NCBI GenBank assembly: GCA_947683625.1
Contig: CANTUR010000046.1
Coordinates: forward strand, 1,672,001-1,736,000
Length of the DNA stretch: 64,000 bases
Reading direction: 5' to 3'
Source: Mallotus nudiflorus
Taxonomy: Eukaryota > Streptophyta > Magnoliopsida > Malpighiales > Euphorbiaceae
Both the position numbers and the translations under genes were made by a program. Below, piece after piece: positions 17,784-30,380 of this stretch; within the stretch, counting starts at the first letter, position 1, and the number at the start of each line of letters is the position of its first letter. A model generated the notes under the pieces. It worked only from the letters and a program-made list of their open reading frames with translations. It searched no databases and was not told the origin of the DNA.

Positions 17784-18425
17784 AACTTTAGCAAAGTGGT
17801 ACCTTGAGCTTCAAATCATTAGCAAAAAACTGAAATCTTACTAACACCGTTAATGAAGCTGATGTGGCAAAGGGCAATTACGTCCGTTCAAGCTGAGATG
17901 TGTCCGACATGTGAAAAAGGGGGGGGGGGGGGAATGTAAAGGTTTTTTAGAGCCTAAAAACAATAAAATCCCTAAATCATCTAAATATTTGAAGTTTGAC
18001 TTTGATATTCTCTTCACTATAATCTCTATTCCTTTGTTAGTTGTTATACCAAATTGAAAAACAAGCATAAACAATTAGATTACATCAAGGCACAAAATGT
18101 AAGTGCTATAGTGTGTGGTTGAATTGGTGGGAAATTAAATAATCAATTTTAATTGCATAAAAGTTAGGGAAAGAAGCAATAGGTGGAAAAGCTTTACTTG
18201 GCAAGTAGGGTGTTGGTGGTTTTTACCTTGAAGCATAAGGTAAGTTCTATTGCATGTTAGGGTTTATTATAGTCAACGCTTGCTCTGCATAATCCAAAAT
18301 CAATCTAAAAAATTGAAGGCTTTCTGTGGTCTTTTTTTATTGCATGTGTTTCATTTTGAATTGGTTCTTTTATTTGGTTTAGTGCATGAAATTTCTCGCA
18401 ATTTGTTCTCTTTATCAATAGAGAA

Positions 18426-21400
18426 ATGGCAGAGATGGTAAATCTTATGCTTCACTATGGTGGCCAATGGTCGAATGAAAAATACACTAGATATGAAAAT
18501 GATAAAATAGCATATAAAGAAGTCGACATAGACTACATTTCGATGTTTAAGTTATTTGGGATTTTTTATGATCTTCGATACAAATATGAATGTAGAATAT
18601 GGTATAGGGTTGCAAGTTTATCACCTTTGAGGGAATAGATAAAATAGTTTATGACAAAATATGTCAACAAATGCTTAATATAAATAAAAATGAAGATCAT
18701 ATTGAACTATAATGTGTTAGTGTTGGCCTTCCTTTGTAGGTAGTTTGACCTAAAAAGATTAATGTGATTGTAATAAAGAAGATGGCATATTTGTTAATTT
18801 AAAAGAAGATTATATGGATAGTAGTGATGATGTTGTTAACTTAGATAAGGATGTAGATGTAACTTTTGGAGAAAGTGAAATGGAAGATGAAGAAGTTTAT
18901 TTCAGTCATATGCCAATTGATTATAGTGAGGAAATAGAAGAAAGAGAGGGGTAGTTGATTATATTAAGGATAGTGAAAGAGAGGTTGAACAAGAAGAAGA
19001 TGGGAGTTAATTGTTGTAGATGATGACAGTGATGAAGACTATAATATTGATAAGTTAACAAAAATAATGATCAATGATGTGAGGAGTGCTAATAATGAAT
19101 TAGACAGCAATATAGAGGATAATGATTGCTAGGTTTCAGAAGAAGATGATGATACTAATTCCCAATTTTTTAGTGAGCCTAGTGAATTGAATGATGACCA
19201 TAAAGGATAATATGATGATATTTTTCATATTATTGGGAATCGTGTTAGTTTAGGGGGCATTGAGGATAGAAGTGCTGGTGATGGGGATGAAGGTTTAAGG
19301 ACTGTTGGTTTAAGGAATGTTGGTGTACATGGTCTAAGAGAAAGGGATAGAGCTTTGGGGACTACTGGTCTAAAGGATCGAGCTAATGTGAATGATTTAA
19401 CCAAGGAAGATTTGAAAGAATTCAATGAGCAACCACTACATGATGATGACTAAGGCAGTTTGAAAGGATCTGATGATCAACATAATGGAGACAATGTTAA
19501 CTTCAATGAGAATACATGATTCGAAGATCTAAAGCTTTGTAAAGGGATAAGGTTTACAAGTGCATATATTTTCAGGAAAGCATTACAAAAATGGACTATT
19601 AAGAGAGCTTTTAGTTATACTTTAAACAAAAACAATGAAGAGATAATTTTTACCATACATAAAGACAAGTGTGGCTTCATGATACATGCTTTAAAGCTAA
19701 GGGATTGTAATACATTCCAAATCAAGACTTTTAAGCCAAAGCATTCATGCCCTCGACAATGGAATAATAATATAATTACTTCTAAATATCTGACTAAAAA
19801 GTACAAAGAAGATTTATAAAATAATCCTAATTGGGAAGTACATGCAATGCATAAAAGATTTAGAGACAGTTTAGGTATATGATCTCTCTTTCAAAATGCT
19901 ATAGAACCAAAAGAAGAGCAAAGAATTTGATTTTTAGAGATGTTTTTTTATCAGTATAAGATGCTAGGGACTATGAAGAAATAATAAGGCAAACAAATCC
20001 TAGAAGTAATGTCAAATTAGAACCCAATCTTAAGACAGTGATAAAGAAGTAAGGCCAAATAGAAGAAATTTCCCTAAAACCAAAAAAGATGTGGTCTTTC
20101 ATTACTTGTATATCAGATTTGGGCAGCCAAGGTAAGGATATTTTTTAGGATTAAAACCTATTATTGGATTGGATAGATGCCATCTTAAAACATCAATGGG
20201 TCGACAACTGTTATGTGTTGTAGGCTATGATGAAAATGAAAACATGTTTCCTCTTGCAATGGCTATTATTGACATTAAAGAAAAATTTCTTAGAAATGGT
20301 TTTAAATATACTCTTTGAAGATTTTAGAAGTCTAAATGAAATAGGGTGGATTTTTATGTCTAATTAGCAAAAGGTAATTTAACTTTATCTTATTTCTTTT
20401 AAATTTAATTTTAATTAGGGTTGCAATTATTTATATGCATTTTGGAAGGAATTTTTGACTTATGGATGTGTTTATTATTGTTATGTTAAGGGCTAGTTGA
20501 GGCTTTTAAGGAAATGATGTTTGGTGTTAAACACAGACATTATGTTAAGCATGTATCTAAGAATTTTAAATTGATGTTTAAGGATTAAGCTTATAAAAAT
20601 TTATTATGGATAGCTGCAAGCATATAGACTAAAAAGACATAGCAATTTCATATGGATAAACTTAAAGAGCTTAAAAAGCTCATGATTGGTAGATGCAAAA
20701 GGATCCTTCAAAGTGGGCACAAGCATTTTTCTCTCCTCATACTAAATGTGATGCAATTCAAAACAATATATGTGAGTCTTTTAGCTCATATTTTAAAATT
20801 ATAAGAGATATGCCAATATTAAGTATGCTAGAATGGATTAGGAGAAGGTTGATGAGGAGGATATATATGAAGGCAAATAGAGTGAAAAATTATAGAGGTG
20901 AACTTTATCCAAATGCCCAAGAAATTTTAGAGAAGCATAAGGTTAAAAGCAGTGATTGCTTTTGCACTTTAGCTGGTGAAAGGAGATACGAAGTTAGCTT
21001 TGGTGACTCAGGGAATGTGGTTGATCTATCTAAGAACACATGTAGTTACAGGTACTAGAACTTGACAAGAATACATGTAAGCATATTGTGAGTGCAATTT
21101 AAACAAATAAGGAGGTACTTGAAAATTATATCCATTAATATTACTAAAAAACTACCTAGTTATCAGTGTACAAGCACATAATATACACTATTTAAAGCAA
21201 GGAAAAATGGGAAAGGACTAATTTTGCTGATGTCCATCCTAATATATTGAGGAACCAGCAGGTCAACCTAAACAGAAAAGGATTAGAATTGCATATGAGC
21301 CTAAAAACCCCTATAAGACTTTAAGATGTGGTAGTGTTATGGTTTGTGGTAATTGTAAACAAGTATGTCACAATGTAAGGGGGTGTAAAGCATGTATAAT

Positions 21401-21432
21401 AAGTAAAACAACTTGGCAAAGAAGGCAAATGT
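18426..21432 (+). pseudogene. decayed Mutator-like (MULE/MuDR) transposase
   Basis: Several fragments occur in MuDR order. 18426-18638 is an N-terminal PB1-like domain (LHYGGQW, then VDIDYISMFKLFGIFYDL). An Asp/Glu-rich linker follows to about 19500. The MuDR DNA-binding region is at about 19530-19820 (RFTSAYIFRKALQKW, HSCPRQWN). The MULE transposase core is at about 20130-20340 (GLDRCHLK, GRQLLCVVGYDENENMFPLA), with the first catalytic Asp in GLDRCH. The C-terminal transposase and SWIM side is at 20690-21058 (NNICESFSSYF, LEWIRRRLM). A zinc knuckle lies at about 21340-21395 (CGNCKQVCHNVRGC). Many stops and frameshifts separate the pieces, so it is inactive. I could not identify its terminal inverted repeats. 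An intact protein would bind element ends and catalyse cut-and-paste transposition. Confidence 0.85.
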
Positions 21433-22403
21433 GAAAAAATGTGAAAGCAAATGCCACTACAACTACCTTAAATCAGGTATTTTTTATTGATTTGTAGACT
21501 TATCATTTATGTTGACTATTAAAATCCTATGTAACTTATGTATTGTTTTAAAATTATTAATAATATACAAGATGTTTGTATAAGAGCTATAAAAAAAGGC
21601 AACTAGTTGGTGCTCATCAACAAACAATAGCTGATGGTGTTGTAAGGTCAACAAGTCAACCTAAACAACATATATCTCACACACTAATTACAGTTCCTGG
21701 AAGGCCTACTAGTAGTAATAAAGGTTATGTGAGATGAGCAAGTCAACCTCCTCCATCTAAGGTAAAGATATATTTTGTCTAATTTTTTTGAACTTATACT
21801 AAAATTTTAACAAAATTATTCTGCCATTAGCAGACAACTATAGATCAATTCAAGCCTCTGAGGCCTAAAGCATACCCTCCAAGGCTCAAGCCTCTAATTT
21901 CAATATACCCTCTTCATGTTACCAAAACTTTAAGAGAGCATCTTAACTTGTATCTTTTGCACATCCACCTGCACCTACTAAGAAAAAAAGAATGGTAGCA
22001 TATACAAGGCCATCAACATAATAGATTGCTTATGTTATTTCCAATGTGATGTTAACTGCATGTAATGATTTTATGTTAAAATTTAAGGGTGTAAACTACT
22101 ATAAAGGCCTTTGGTTTTGTTATTTTGAATTCTATTTGGTTCAGGTGAACATCACTTATTTTGTATTATGAATATTTATATATTAATACATCAATATGAT
22201 GGAGCTTGTTTATTTTTTTTCTTTTTTGGTATTTATATTAGTATTGGATGATATCAATACATCTAAGATGTTGCTTATGAAATTTAGTTTAATACTTAAC
22301 AAATGGGGAATTTGGTTTTAATATAATAGTTAGCTTTTATTATATAGTCACAAAATAGTTAACAAATAGCTTACTAATTTCATTAATGCATTTTAACAAA
22401 CAC
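21433..22403. other. region between the MULE relic and copia-1
   Basis: Mostly AT-rich, with no supported gene. 21590-22020 still has short stretches with a Pro/Ser/Thr-rich composition that may be the MULE protein tail. After that I see nothing identifiable. Confidence 0.5.
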
Positions 22404-24625
22404 TTTAATTGCATATATGCCCTAGAGCCATTCTTATAATATATATAATGACATTGTAAATTATCCCAATGGTAATAAAAGAATATTATATTATTTAAAG
22501 TATTTATTTAATTAAATATTTATCCGTTAGCATCATGTTAAATATGTTCATTATCAAGAGTTGATAATATGAGCTATGATTTTATTTAGTGCATATGCTA
22601 TAAAATGTTCATTGTTGTATAATTAATATTTGGGTAATATTAACTAGACTATCACCTATTTATATTTTCCTTGATTAATATGTGATACTAATAGTGCGAG
22701 GTAGCAAGTCTCATGCTACTTAATATGAGATATTAGAATAGATATGTGAATACTCATATTATGATGGGTGGATTAAACAGTGACATTAGATATGTGATTG
22801 TAAGGATGTTTACTTATAATCAACAATCACAATTTAGGTCATAATGGTGCATATAGTCTTTTGACCTAAGATGATATAGTCATCCACATTTGAGTGGTTA
22901 GAATTTGTTACTGCTTACATACTTATGTTAATCACACATGAGTATATGGCGTGTAGTGGCTGTAATCAGTTAAATATAGGGATGAATGTTCAACCAAGAT
23001 GGGATTCATTGCCTGGAGTGAACCGGGATGAGATCCTATGCTATCTAAGTCTTTTTTTGATGAATAAGCTCCTAGCCATGACAAACATAATAGTCTAAAA
23101 GATTTTCAATGCTAAAAAAGTGTTTCTAGTATTTGTTATGTTTTATCAAGAAATAGATCTTGAGATGAGGTCATATCATGTGGCTATTAGAGTTTGATTA
23201 AACCTTGACTCTAGGCCATGTAGGGATCTTCTAATGAAGGGATTTTAATGTACGATAATTATGACCAAAAGGGTTCATGTGAATTAATAAATGCATTCAT
23301 TTCTAATTGTGTAGTTGTAATAATGATGCTAGGAGTCACTCACAACTTATGAGAACTAGATGTGAATAATTGGGATTTTCACATTTAGACTTAAAAGAAG
23401 TTTCAAATAATATTAAATGTTAATATTATCTTCTCATTGCCAATTAGATATGAACCTAGTACGTCACACCTAAAAGGTTTTACCAAATCTCTATTTATAT
23501 TAATCTAATTATTTATTAAAGAGTTTAATCAATTAATTAAGATTAATGAAACTAGACTTTTACTTCAAGTAATGATTCTAGCATATCATAAAAACTAATT
23601 TTAATGAAAGGTTTAATTATTAATTTATACTTAATTAATATGAGATATTAATTGAGATATTAAATTAATAATAGACATCTCTTATTTAGATTAGACATGG
23701 ATTAATAGCCCAATTGTTGTGGACCTAAACCCAAAAGAGTTTTGGACCAAAGGTTAATCTAAAGCCCAAGCATCTTATCTAGACCTATTTGATTAATGGA
23801 TTAGGCTAGGACCAAGAGTTAGTCTAATAACTAAGCTTATGTCTATTAAATAAATGTAGTCAAATTTTTCTTATTTGACATTGTTGACTTTGACTACATT
23901 AAAGATGACATCACATGGACATTATGAGAATGGATGTAGAGAATTATATAGGATATATTTTCTACATAATTCTTAATTCAATTTCTCATCATCCTACATT
24001 AGTTCATATATGTATGCCAAGTGGATGTATATAATCTAATAGGGCATATGACAAGGAGCCTCCTTTTCTTTAAACTCATACCTTATCATGTATATCTCTA
24101 AGGGTTAGTAGATATTAATTGGTGAGAAGATAATATATAAGTATCAATGTAGAGAAAGTGAAGAGACATAAAAGACAAATAGAAAAAGAAACACATACAC
24201 AAAAACCTAATAGTTCTTGCAAGGATCAATTTAGTGTAAGTTACTAAGGGCAATTAAGAGAGGATACTTACTTCCATTTGATTAAGGCAAGAAGGAGATT
24301 TGGTGAAGCTTGGTGTTTCAAGCTAAAGGCTTCACACTTAGGAAGTTGAGGAGTTGATTCAAGAGTTTAATTAAGAAGCACACCAATATAGTATAACACT
24401 TGTGGTCTACACCAAATTTAGGAGATTGTAAGTTTTACTTAAAACTTAGAATTCCTAGGTTATTGATTGCTTACTATTTGTGTTGCTTTATGTATTAGTT
24501 TTGTGTTAATTATAAAATGGATCCTAAACATTGAAATTCTTCATGAGATGAAGGGTTGTGATAAGCAAATTTTTGAAATTTGCCCTTAGGATTTGATTAC
24601 TAAATAGCACAATCGATTCCTAATA
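22404..24625 (+). repeat. 5' LTR of copia-1
   Basis: It aligns with 30381-34046 minus the inserted block. Shared text runs from GCCC(C/T)AGAG(T/C)CATTCTT to AGCACAATCGATTCCTAA. The start TTTAATTGCATATATGCC corresponds to TGTTAGTGTAGATGTGCC of the 3' copy, so the canonical TG is mutated. A TATA-like element (TAATATATAAG) lies near 24130. Confidence 0.85.
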
Positions 24626-24626
24626 G

Positions 24627-24638
24627 TGGTATTAGAGC
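24627..24638 (+). promoter_or_regulatory. primer-binding site of copia-1
   Basis: TGGTATTAGAGC follows the 5' LTR after one base. It differs by one base from the common plant copia site TGGTATCAGAGC for initiator tRNA-Met. Confidence 0.8.
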
Positions 24639-24763
24639 TCCTTTTTGCACTTAACACATGCTATATTGGTTAATAATTGCAAGTGTTGTGATTGAGATTG
24701 ATGTTAGTTACAAGTGTTGTAGTTAAACATATGTAAAAATGGCCTTAAGAGTGTGCACAATTG

Positions 24764-24985
24764 TGGCTATCCTGATTCATCACGGGTGTGTCAACTCATG
24801 ACAAAGGGTGGTCATGCCAACTCCTAATAAAGGGTGGTTGTGCTGACTCATCACAGGTGTGCTAACTCATGATAGAGGGTGATCGTGACGACTCATCATT
24901 GGTGTGCCAACTCATGATAGAGGGTGGTTGTGTCGACTGATCCTAGGCGTGTCAACTCATGATAAAGGCAGCATGTGCTGAGTCA
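24764..24985 (+). repeat. tandem repeats in the copia-1 leader
   Basis: Four to five degenerate units of about 45 bp, each with a core like GACTCATCACAGGTGTGC followed by AACTCATGATAGAGGGTGGT. They lie about 140 bp after the primer-binding site and 1.2 kb before gag, where a packaging or regulatory role is conceivable but not shown. Confidence 0.75.
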
Positions 24986-26199
24986 ATCTTGAGTCGGCAT
25001 AGTGGCACCGAGTCATGTCCAAATCCCTCCTTAGGATGTTTAAGGGCCTTTAAAATGCATGTTCTTATTTTACATACAAGAAGGACAGTCATAGACTTAG
25101 AATACATCCTATGATTGTAATAATAATTAATTTTATTATTTTTCATGTAATTAAGTGTTGATTACATAGAATTAAGATGTAATTTTCACCTTGGTATGCT
25201 GAGGATTAATTGTAAATCACAAGTGTTGTGATATGAAGCTTGAAGAGTTCAAGTGGGAGATTTATGGAGTTGATTACAAGGTGGCCCTTTTATGTAGCTT
25301 ATTCTAAGAGTTAGAATAGGTTTTAGCAAAGTCCATGATCACTCCTTATTCATGCATCCAATTTGCATGTTCTATGTATATATGAGATATATATATATAT
25401 ATGTTGTAACATGAAATTTGCATATATGATATGTATAATTGGATGCCATTAGTAATATGCATATGCGATATATGTATGAATGCCATGCTATGTATATATA
25501 TGATATATGCAATATTAAAATGGCTAATGTGTAAAGTGAGACCTCAAATAAAGACCCGAAAATCTTCCAAAAGAAATTTAGGTTTAGGCTCTCCATTGAA
25601 GCAATCACATGCAAAGTTTTAGACAAATATACTTCGGCTATAGATACATAGGGGTGTATATTTGTGCTAAGAGATCTTTGTAGGGTTCATTATAAAGCAT
25701 GAGATGTTGTGAATTTATAATTATAAACACACTACATGGCAAGAATGGCAAATAGGCAAACTTAAGGTGTGTAGTGTTCAAGTTTATAAATTACATTGAT
25801 TTAATGGTATAGACCTGACTAATGCAAGGAGGCCAAGAATGACAATTAGGTGTACCTGAGGTTTCTAAGCATTAGGAGCCGAATTGATTGAATCTCATAT
25901 AAGATGTGATGAACAAGAGTTGTTCACTTAATGAATATTAATATTCCAAGAATGGCAATTATGCGTACTTGAGGAATATTACTATTTCATCAAGAATTCA
26001 ATCACCCATTAGAAATCCATCCAACAAGGGATTTCCGTTTCCTACTTTGAAAGTGTAGGATTCGCAAAGTTAGTGGGAAACCATTGTGATTAAATATCAA
26101 ATCCAATGGTATTAACAATGTAAGAATAACCAATTATCTTATTATACTTTTGTAGTAATTTTATAATATTAGATATTCAAACCCTCTTAGCATCATTAT

Positions 26200-26970
26200 T
26201 GATAATAATAAACCCACTAGACCTAATCTTGTTGACTGGCTTTGCAATCTAAAAGTTGTTTTAGCCTTTGAACACATTTTATATGCTTTGGAACAAAGTC
26301 CTCTCTGAGCCATTCCACTTACTCCTTCTCAAGAGGAATGTGACACTCTTGAAAAATGGAAAGATGATGATATGCAAGCACATTGCATTATGTGGGCTTC
26401 TATGACTAATGAAATTCATAGGCAATATGAGTCCACTAATGCAAGTGAAATCCTACTTCACCAACAAGAGTTATTTAGTGAACAAAGTAGGACCGCTAGA
26501 TATGAGATATCTAAGTGGCTTTTTTGTGATAAAATGAAGGAAGGAGATGATGTTGGAGCACACGTGAATTCTATAATTCATTCCATTGAGGAACTTGAGA
26601 GTCTAGATTTCATGATGGATGCTCAACTTTAAACAAATTTGATCTTACAATCCCTTCCGGACTCATTTGGGCAATTTATTGCAAATTTCCATATGAATAA
26701 AATTAAGTGACTATTGAAAAATTATTAAACATGCTTGTGACGGCCTAAAAGGCTATTCATAATGGACAGAGGAAGGAAATTAGTTTGGTTGCCTCTTCTA
26801 GTGGGACTAAGAAGAATAAGGGCAATAAAAGCAAGAAAGCTAAGGAAATAGTTCTTAAAGCTAAAGGAGATGTAAGAAAGAACAAAGGTAAAAAGAAAGT
26901 TGAGAACACAAGCAAGGGAAAGTCTCTATTGCGATGGAGAGGGACATTAGAAAAGAAAATTTCCTAAGTT
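26200..26970 (+). pseudogene. copia-1 gag (broken)
   Basis: The reading starts near 26,210 with a copia-type gag N-terminus (NLVDWLCNLKVVLAFEHIL). It continues through 26372-26632 (HRQYESTNASEILLHQQELF, IIHSIEELESL), then LQSLPDSFGQFIANFHMN after a frame break, and ends in a Lys-rich tail at 26785-26967. In-frame stops occur at about 26308 and 26630. The Lys-rich end probably preceded the zinc knuckle, which I do not see intact. An intact protein would be the particle-forming capsid. Confidence 0.75.
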
Positions 26971-27059
26971 CCTAGAGTCTCTCAAGACTAAAGGAAAGGA
27001 CAAGATTGGAGAAGGTAAGTCTTTCTCTAATTTATTTTTTTTTAAATGTTCTAAAAGCT

Positions 27060-30000
27060 CATCTAAGGCATGAGTATTGGATACTAGTGCTAGTTATCAC
27101 ATATGTTCTTCCTTGTAGGATTTAGTAAGTGAAAAAAGGTTAGACTTAAATAAAGTAACTTTAAAGCTTGGAGATAGAGCAAGTGTTGTTGCCAAAGCTA
27201 TGGGAACCACCTTTATTGACTTATATGATCATGTTTTGTTATTAGACAATGGTTTATATGTACCCAACACTTATAAGAACATCATCTTTGTTTCTACTAT
27301 AACTAGAAAAGGTTATAAGTTTTTATTTGAAACAGATGTATGTACTATCTATTTTGATAATGAGATAGTTGGCATGGGTTATGTATTACATGGTCTTTAT
27401 TATGTTGATAATAAATCCAATAACAAATAATATCTAACCAATTTGAATGTTGTGAATGCAATGCTAATTGATAACACATCTAATCCAAAATATCTATGGC
27501 ACTTGCGATTAGGTCACATTGCAGATGATAGAATCACAAAGTTGGATAAATTAAGAATCTTGAGTAATCTTAAATCCTTAAGTATTCTAACTTGTGAAGC
27601 TTATATCGAAGGCAAAATGACCCGGTCACCATTTTTTGGACAAATGGAAAGAGCAAAAGAAATTTTGGAAATCATACATACTAATGTATATGGTCCATTT
27701 AATCAAATGGTAAGAGGAGGGTTCTAGTACTTCATTACCTTTATAAATGATCTATCACGGTATGGACATTTATATTTGATGAAACATGAAAGTGAATCCT
27801 TTAAAAAGTTTAAGGAATTCAAGGTCTAAGTAGAGAACCAAATAGGAAAAAGTATTAAAATCCTATAATCAGATCGAGGAGGTGAATACTTAAGTACCCA
27901 ATTTATGGAGTTCCTTAAGGAAAATGGCATTATCTCACCACTAACTCCACCCAGCACACCTCAATTAAATGTTGTATTAGAGAGGAGGAATGAAACTCGA
28001 TTAGATATGGTTCAATCAATAATGAGCTATACATATTTGCCTACTTTCTTTTGGGGTTTTGCATTGCAAACTGCTACTTACATCTTAAATCATGTTCTGT
28101 CTAAGTTTATTTCTACCACACCATATGAGATATGGCAAGGTAAGGCACTAAGTCTTAAACATATTAAGATTTGGGGATGCCTAACTTACATCAAAAGATT
28201 GAAAGTAGACAAATTAGATGCAAGGTCAATTCAAGGTAGATTTATTGGCTATCCTAAAGATAGTTTAGGGTATTATTTCTATCTTCCCACTGAATAAGTT
28301 GTTGTTATAAGCAGAGATGCCATTTTTCTTAAAAAGAGTTTATTCAAGAAGGTGGTAAAGGAAGCAAGATAGCTTTATAAGAGGAGTCTTTTATTGAGGC
28401 CAATTAAGTGATCCAATGACTATTAATCAATCCCAAGAGTCTAATCCCACTGAAAATATCACCATACCAACTCTTAGAAAATTAGGTAGGGTATCTTATG
28501 CACCAGAGAGGTATAATTTTTTACATGGTATGCAAGAGTTGCATATTCATGAATAAGGGAATCATGATAATGATCCTACAACATTTGAAGAGGCTTTATC
28601 ATATAACAATTCTTCAAAATGGCTTGAAGCAATGAAATCTGAAATGGATTCCATGTATGAAGCTAAGTCTAGACACTTGTTAATCCACCTAAAGGTATTG
28701 TACCTATAGGTTGTAAATGGATATTCAAGAGAAAAATTGGTACTGATGGAAAGGTTGATACCTACAAAGCAAGGCCTACAGCGAAAGGGTTTCGCCAAAG
28801 GCAAGGGGTTGACTATGAGGAAACCTTCTCACTGGTAGCCATGCTTAAATCTATTTGAATACTTCTCACCATAGTTGCACACTATGATTATGAGATTTGG
28901 CAAATGGATGTTAAAACTACTTTTCTCAATGGTTATGTTAAGGAAGAGATTTATATGGAACAACCTAAAGGTTATGAATCTAAGGAAAGTTCCAAAGTGT
29001 ACAACCTTAATAGATCTATTTATGGTCTAAAGTAAGCTTCAAGGAGTTATAATCATCATTTTGATGAAGCCATAAAATCATTTGGTTTTATAAAAAAATG
29101 AAGATAAGCCTTGTGTGTACAAGAAGGTTAGCAAAAGCCAACACACTTTTCTAGCACTATATTTGAATGATAATTTATTAATTGGGAATGATATTAGCAT
29201 GCTTATAAATGTGAAACTATGGTTCTATAAATCTTTCTCCATGAAAGACTTAGGGGAAGCTACTTATATTCTTAGTATTCGAGTCTATAGAGATAAATAA
29301 AAAATAATGATAGGTTTATCCTAAAGTCTATACTTGAAAAAAGTGTTGAAGAGCTTCAACATGCTTAATTCAAAGAGAGGATTATTATTATTTAGGCATA
29401 GTGCCCATTTATTCAAGGGTATGTTACCTAAAACACCCGAGGCAATGGAACAAATGGCCAAAGTTCCTTATGCTTCAGCTATAAGAAGCTTAATGTATGT
29501 TATATTGTGTATTAGGCTTGATATTGCCTATATTATTTGTGTGACTAGAAAGTTTCAATCCAATCCACATTTAGAACATTATATAGCTATTAAGGCAATT
29601 TTTAAGTACTTGAGAAGGACTAAAGATTTAGTCTTAACTTATGGAGGAGGTGATCTACAAGTAGATGATTTAGTTTTAAAGTTCCTTATGCTTCACCTAT
29701 AAAAAGCTTAATGTACGCTATTTTGTGTACTAGGCCTAATATTGCCTATATTGTTAGTGTGACTAGTAGGTTTCAATCCAATCCATGTTTAGAACAATGG
29801 ATAGTTGTTAAGGAAATCTTTAAGTACTTAAGAAGGATTAAAGATTTAGTCTTAACTTATGGAGGAGGTGATATACAAGTCTATAGTTTCACAGATTCTG
29901 ATTTTCAATTATGTATTAATGATAGAAAGTCTATCTCTAGGTTTTTTTTTTCATTTATAATGGAGGTGCAGTGAGCTAGAAGAGTTCTAAGAAAAGTGTC

Positions 30001-30312
30001 ATTACTAATTCCAATATAGAAATCGATTATATAGCTTTGCTAGATGATGCTAAAGAAGCTGTTTGGATTAAAAAGATCATTACTGAACTATAACTTATTC
30101 CTTCCATTGCATCCATGATTCCTCTCTATTGCGATAATAATGGAGCCATAACTTTGGCAAGGGTACCGAAGACTTATCAGAAATCCAAATACATAGAAAG
30201 GCATTTCCATATTATCCAAGAACTTATTGGAAAAGGCGATATTGTCGTGCAAAAGATAGCTTCAGTTGATAATGTGGTTGATCCACTGACTAAGGCGCTC
30301 ACCCAGCTGTAG
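27060..30312 (+). pseudogene. copia-1 pol polyprotein (broken)
   Basis: Pieces in order: a protease remnant (LDTSASYHIC near 27080); GAG-pre-integrase (YLWHLRLGHIADDRI, 27490); integrase core 27640-28300 (SDRGGEY, then ERRNETR; the usual HX4C partner is degraded); RT 28560-29330 (DPTTFEEALSYNNSSKW, LGEATYIL); and RNase H ending at 30312 (YCDNNGAITLA, VDPLTKAL). The RT active site reads YLND instead of YVDD, so a catalytic Asp is lost. A 218-bp tandem duplication at 29460-29895 repeats the segment around YASAIRSLMY. Multiple stops make the protein non-functional. Copia pol would normally reverse-transcribe and integrate the element. Confidence 0.85.
29460..29895 (+). repeat. 218-bp tandem duplication inside copia-1 pol
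   Basis: AAAGTTCCTTATGCTTCA starts at 29460 and at 29678, and the following about 200 bases are nearly the same. The repeat covers the stretch between RT and RNase H, so the protein segment with SLMY...LRR(T/I)KDLVLTYGGGD occurs twice. Confidence 0.9.
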
Positions 30313-30380
30313 TTAAATTGTCATCTTAATAAGATAGGTCTTAGATATTGCAGTGAATGGCACTAGTGCAAGTGGGAGAT

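Larger units (their letters stand above)
15789..18425. other. AT-rich intergenic region downstream of the kinase
   Basis: No gene is supported. The start is the kinase 3' UTR, with AT-rich polyadenylation context. It holds a 69-bp tandem duplication (15951-16088), a duplication of about 135 bp separated by an (AT)n run (17466-17783), and a run of 14 G at about 17919-17932. The 17730-17850 text (ACCCTATAGTTTGAACC...GTGGTTTGAAC) resembles terminal repeats of plant DNA transposons, but a matching inverted copy was not found. Confidence 0.6.

Noticed and set aside
17730..17850. Terminal inverted repeat of the MULE at 18.4-21.4 kb
   Set aside because: The text resembles terminal repeats of plant DNA transposons, but I found no inverted partner on the other side of the transposase.
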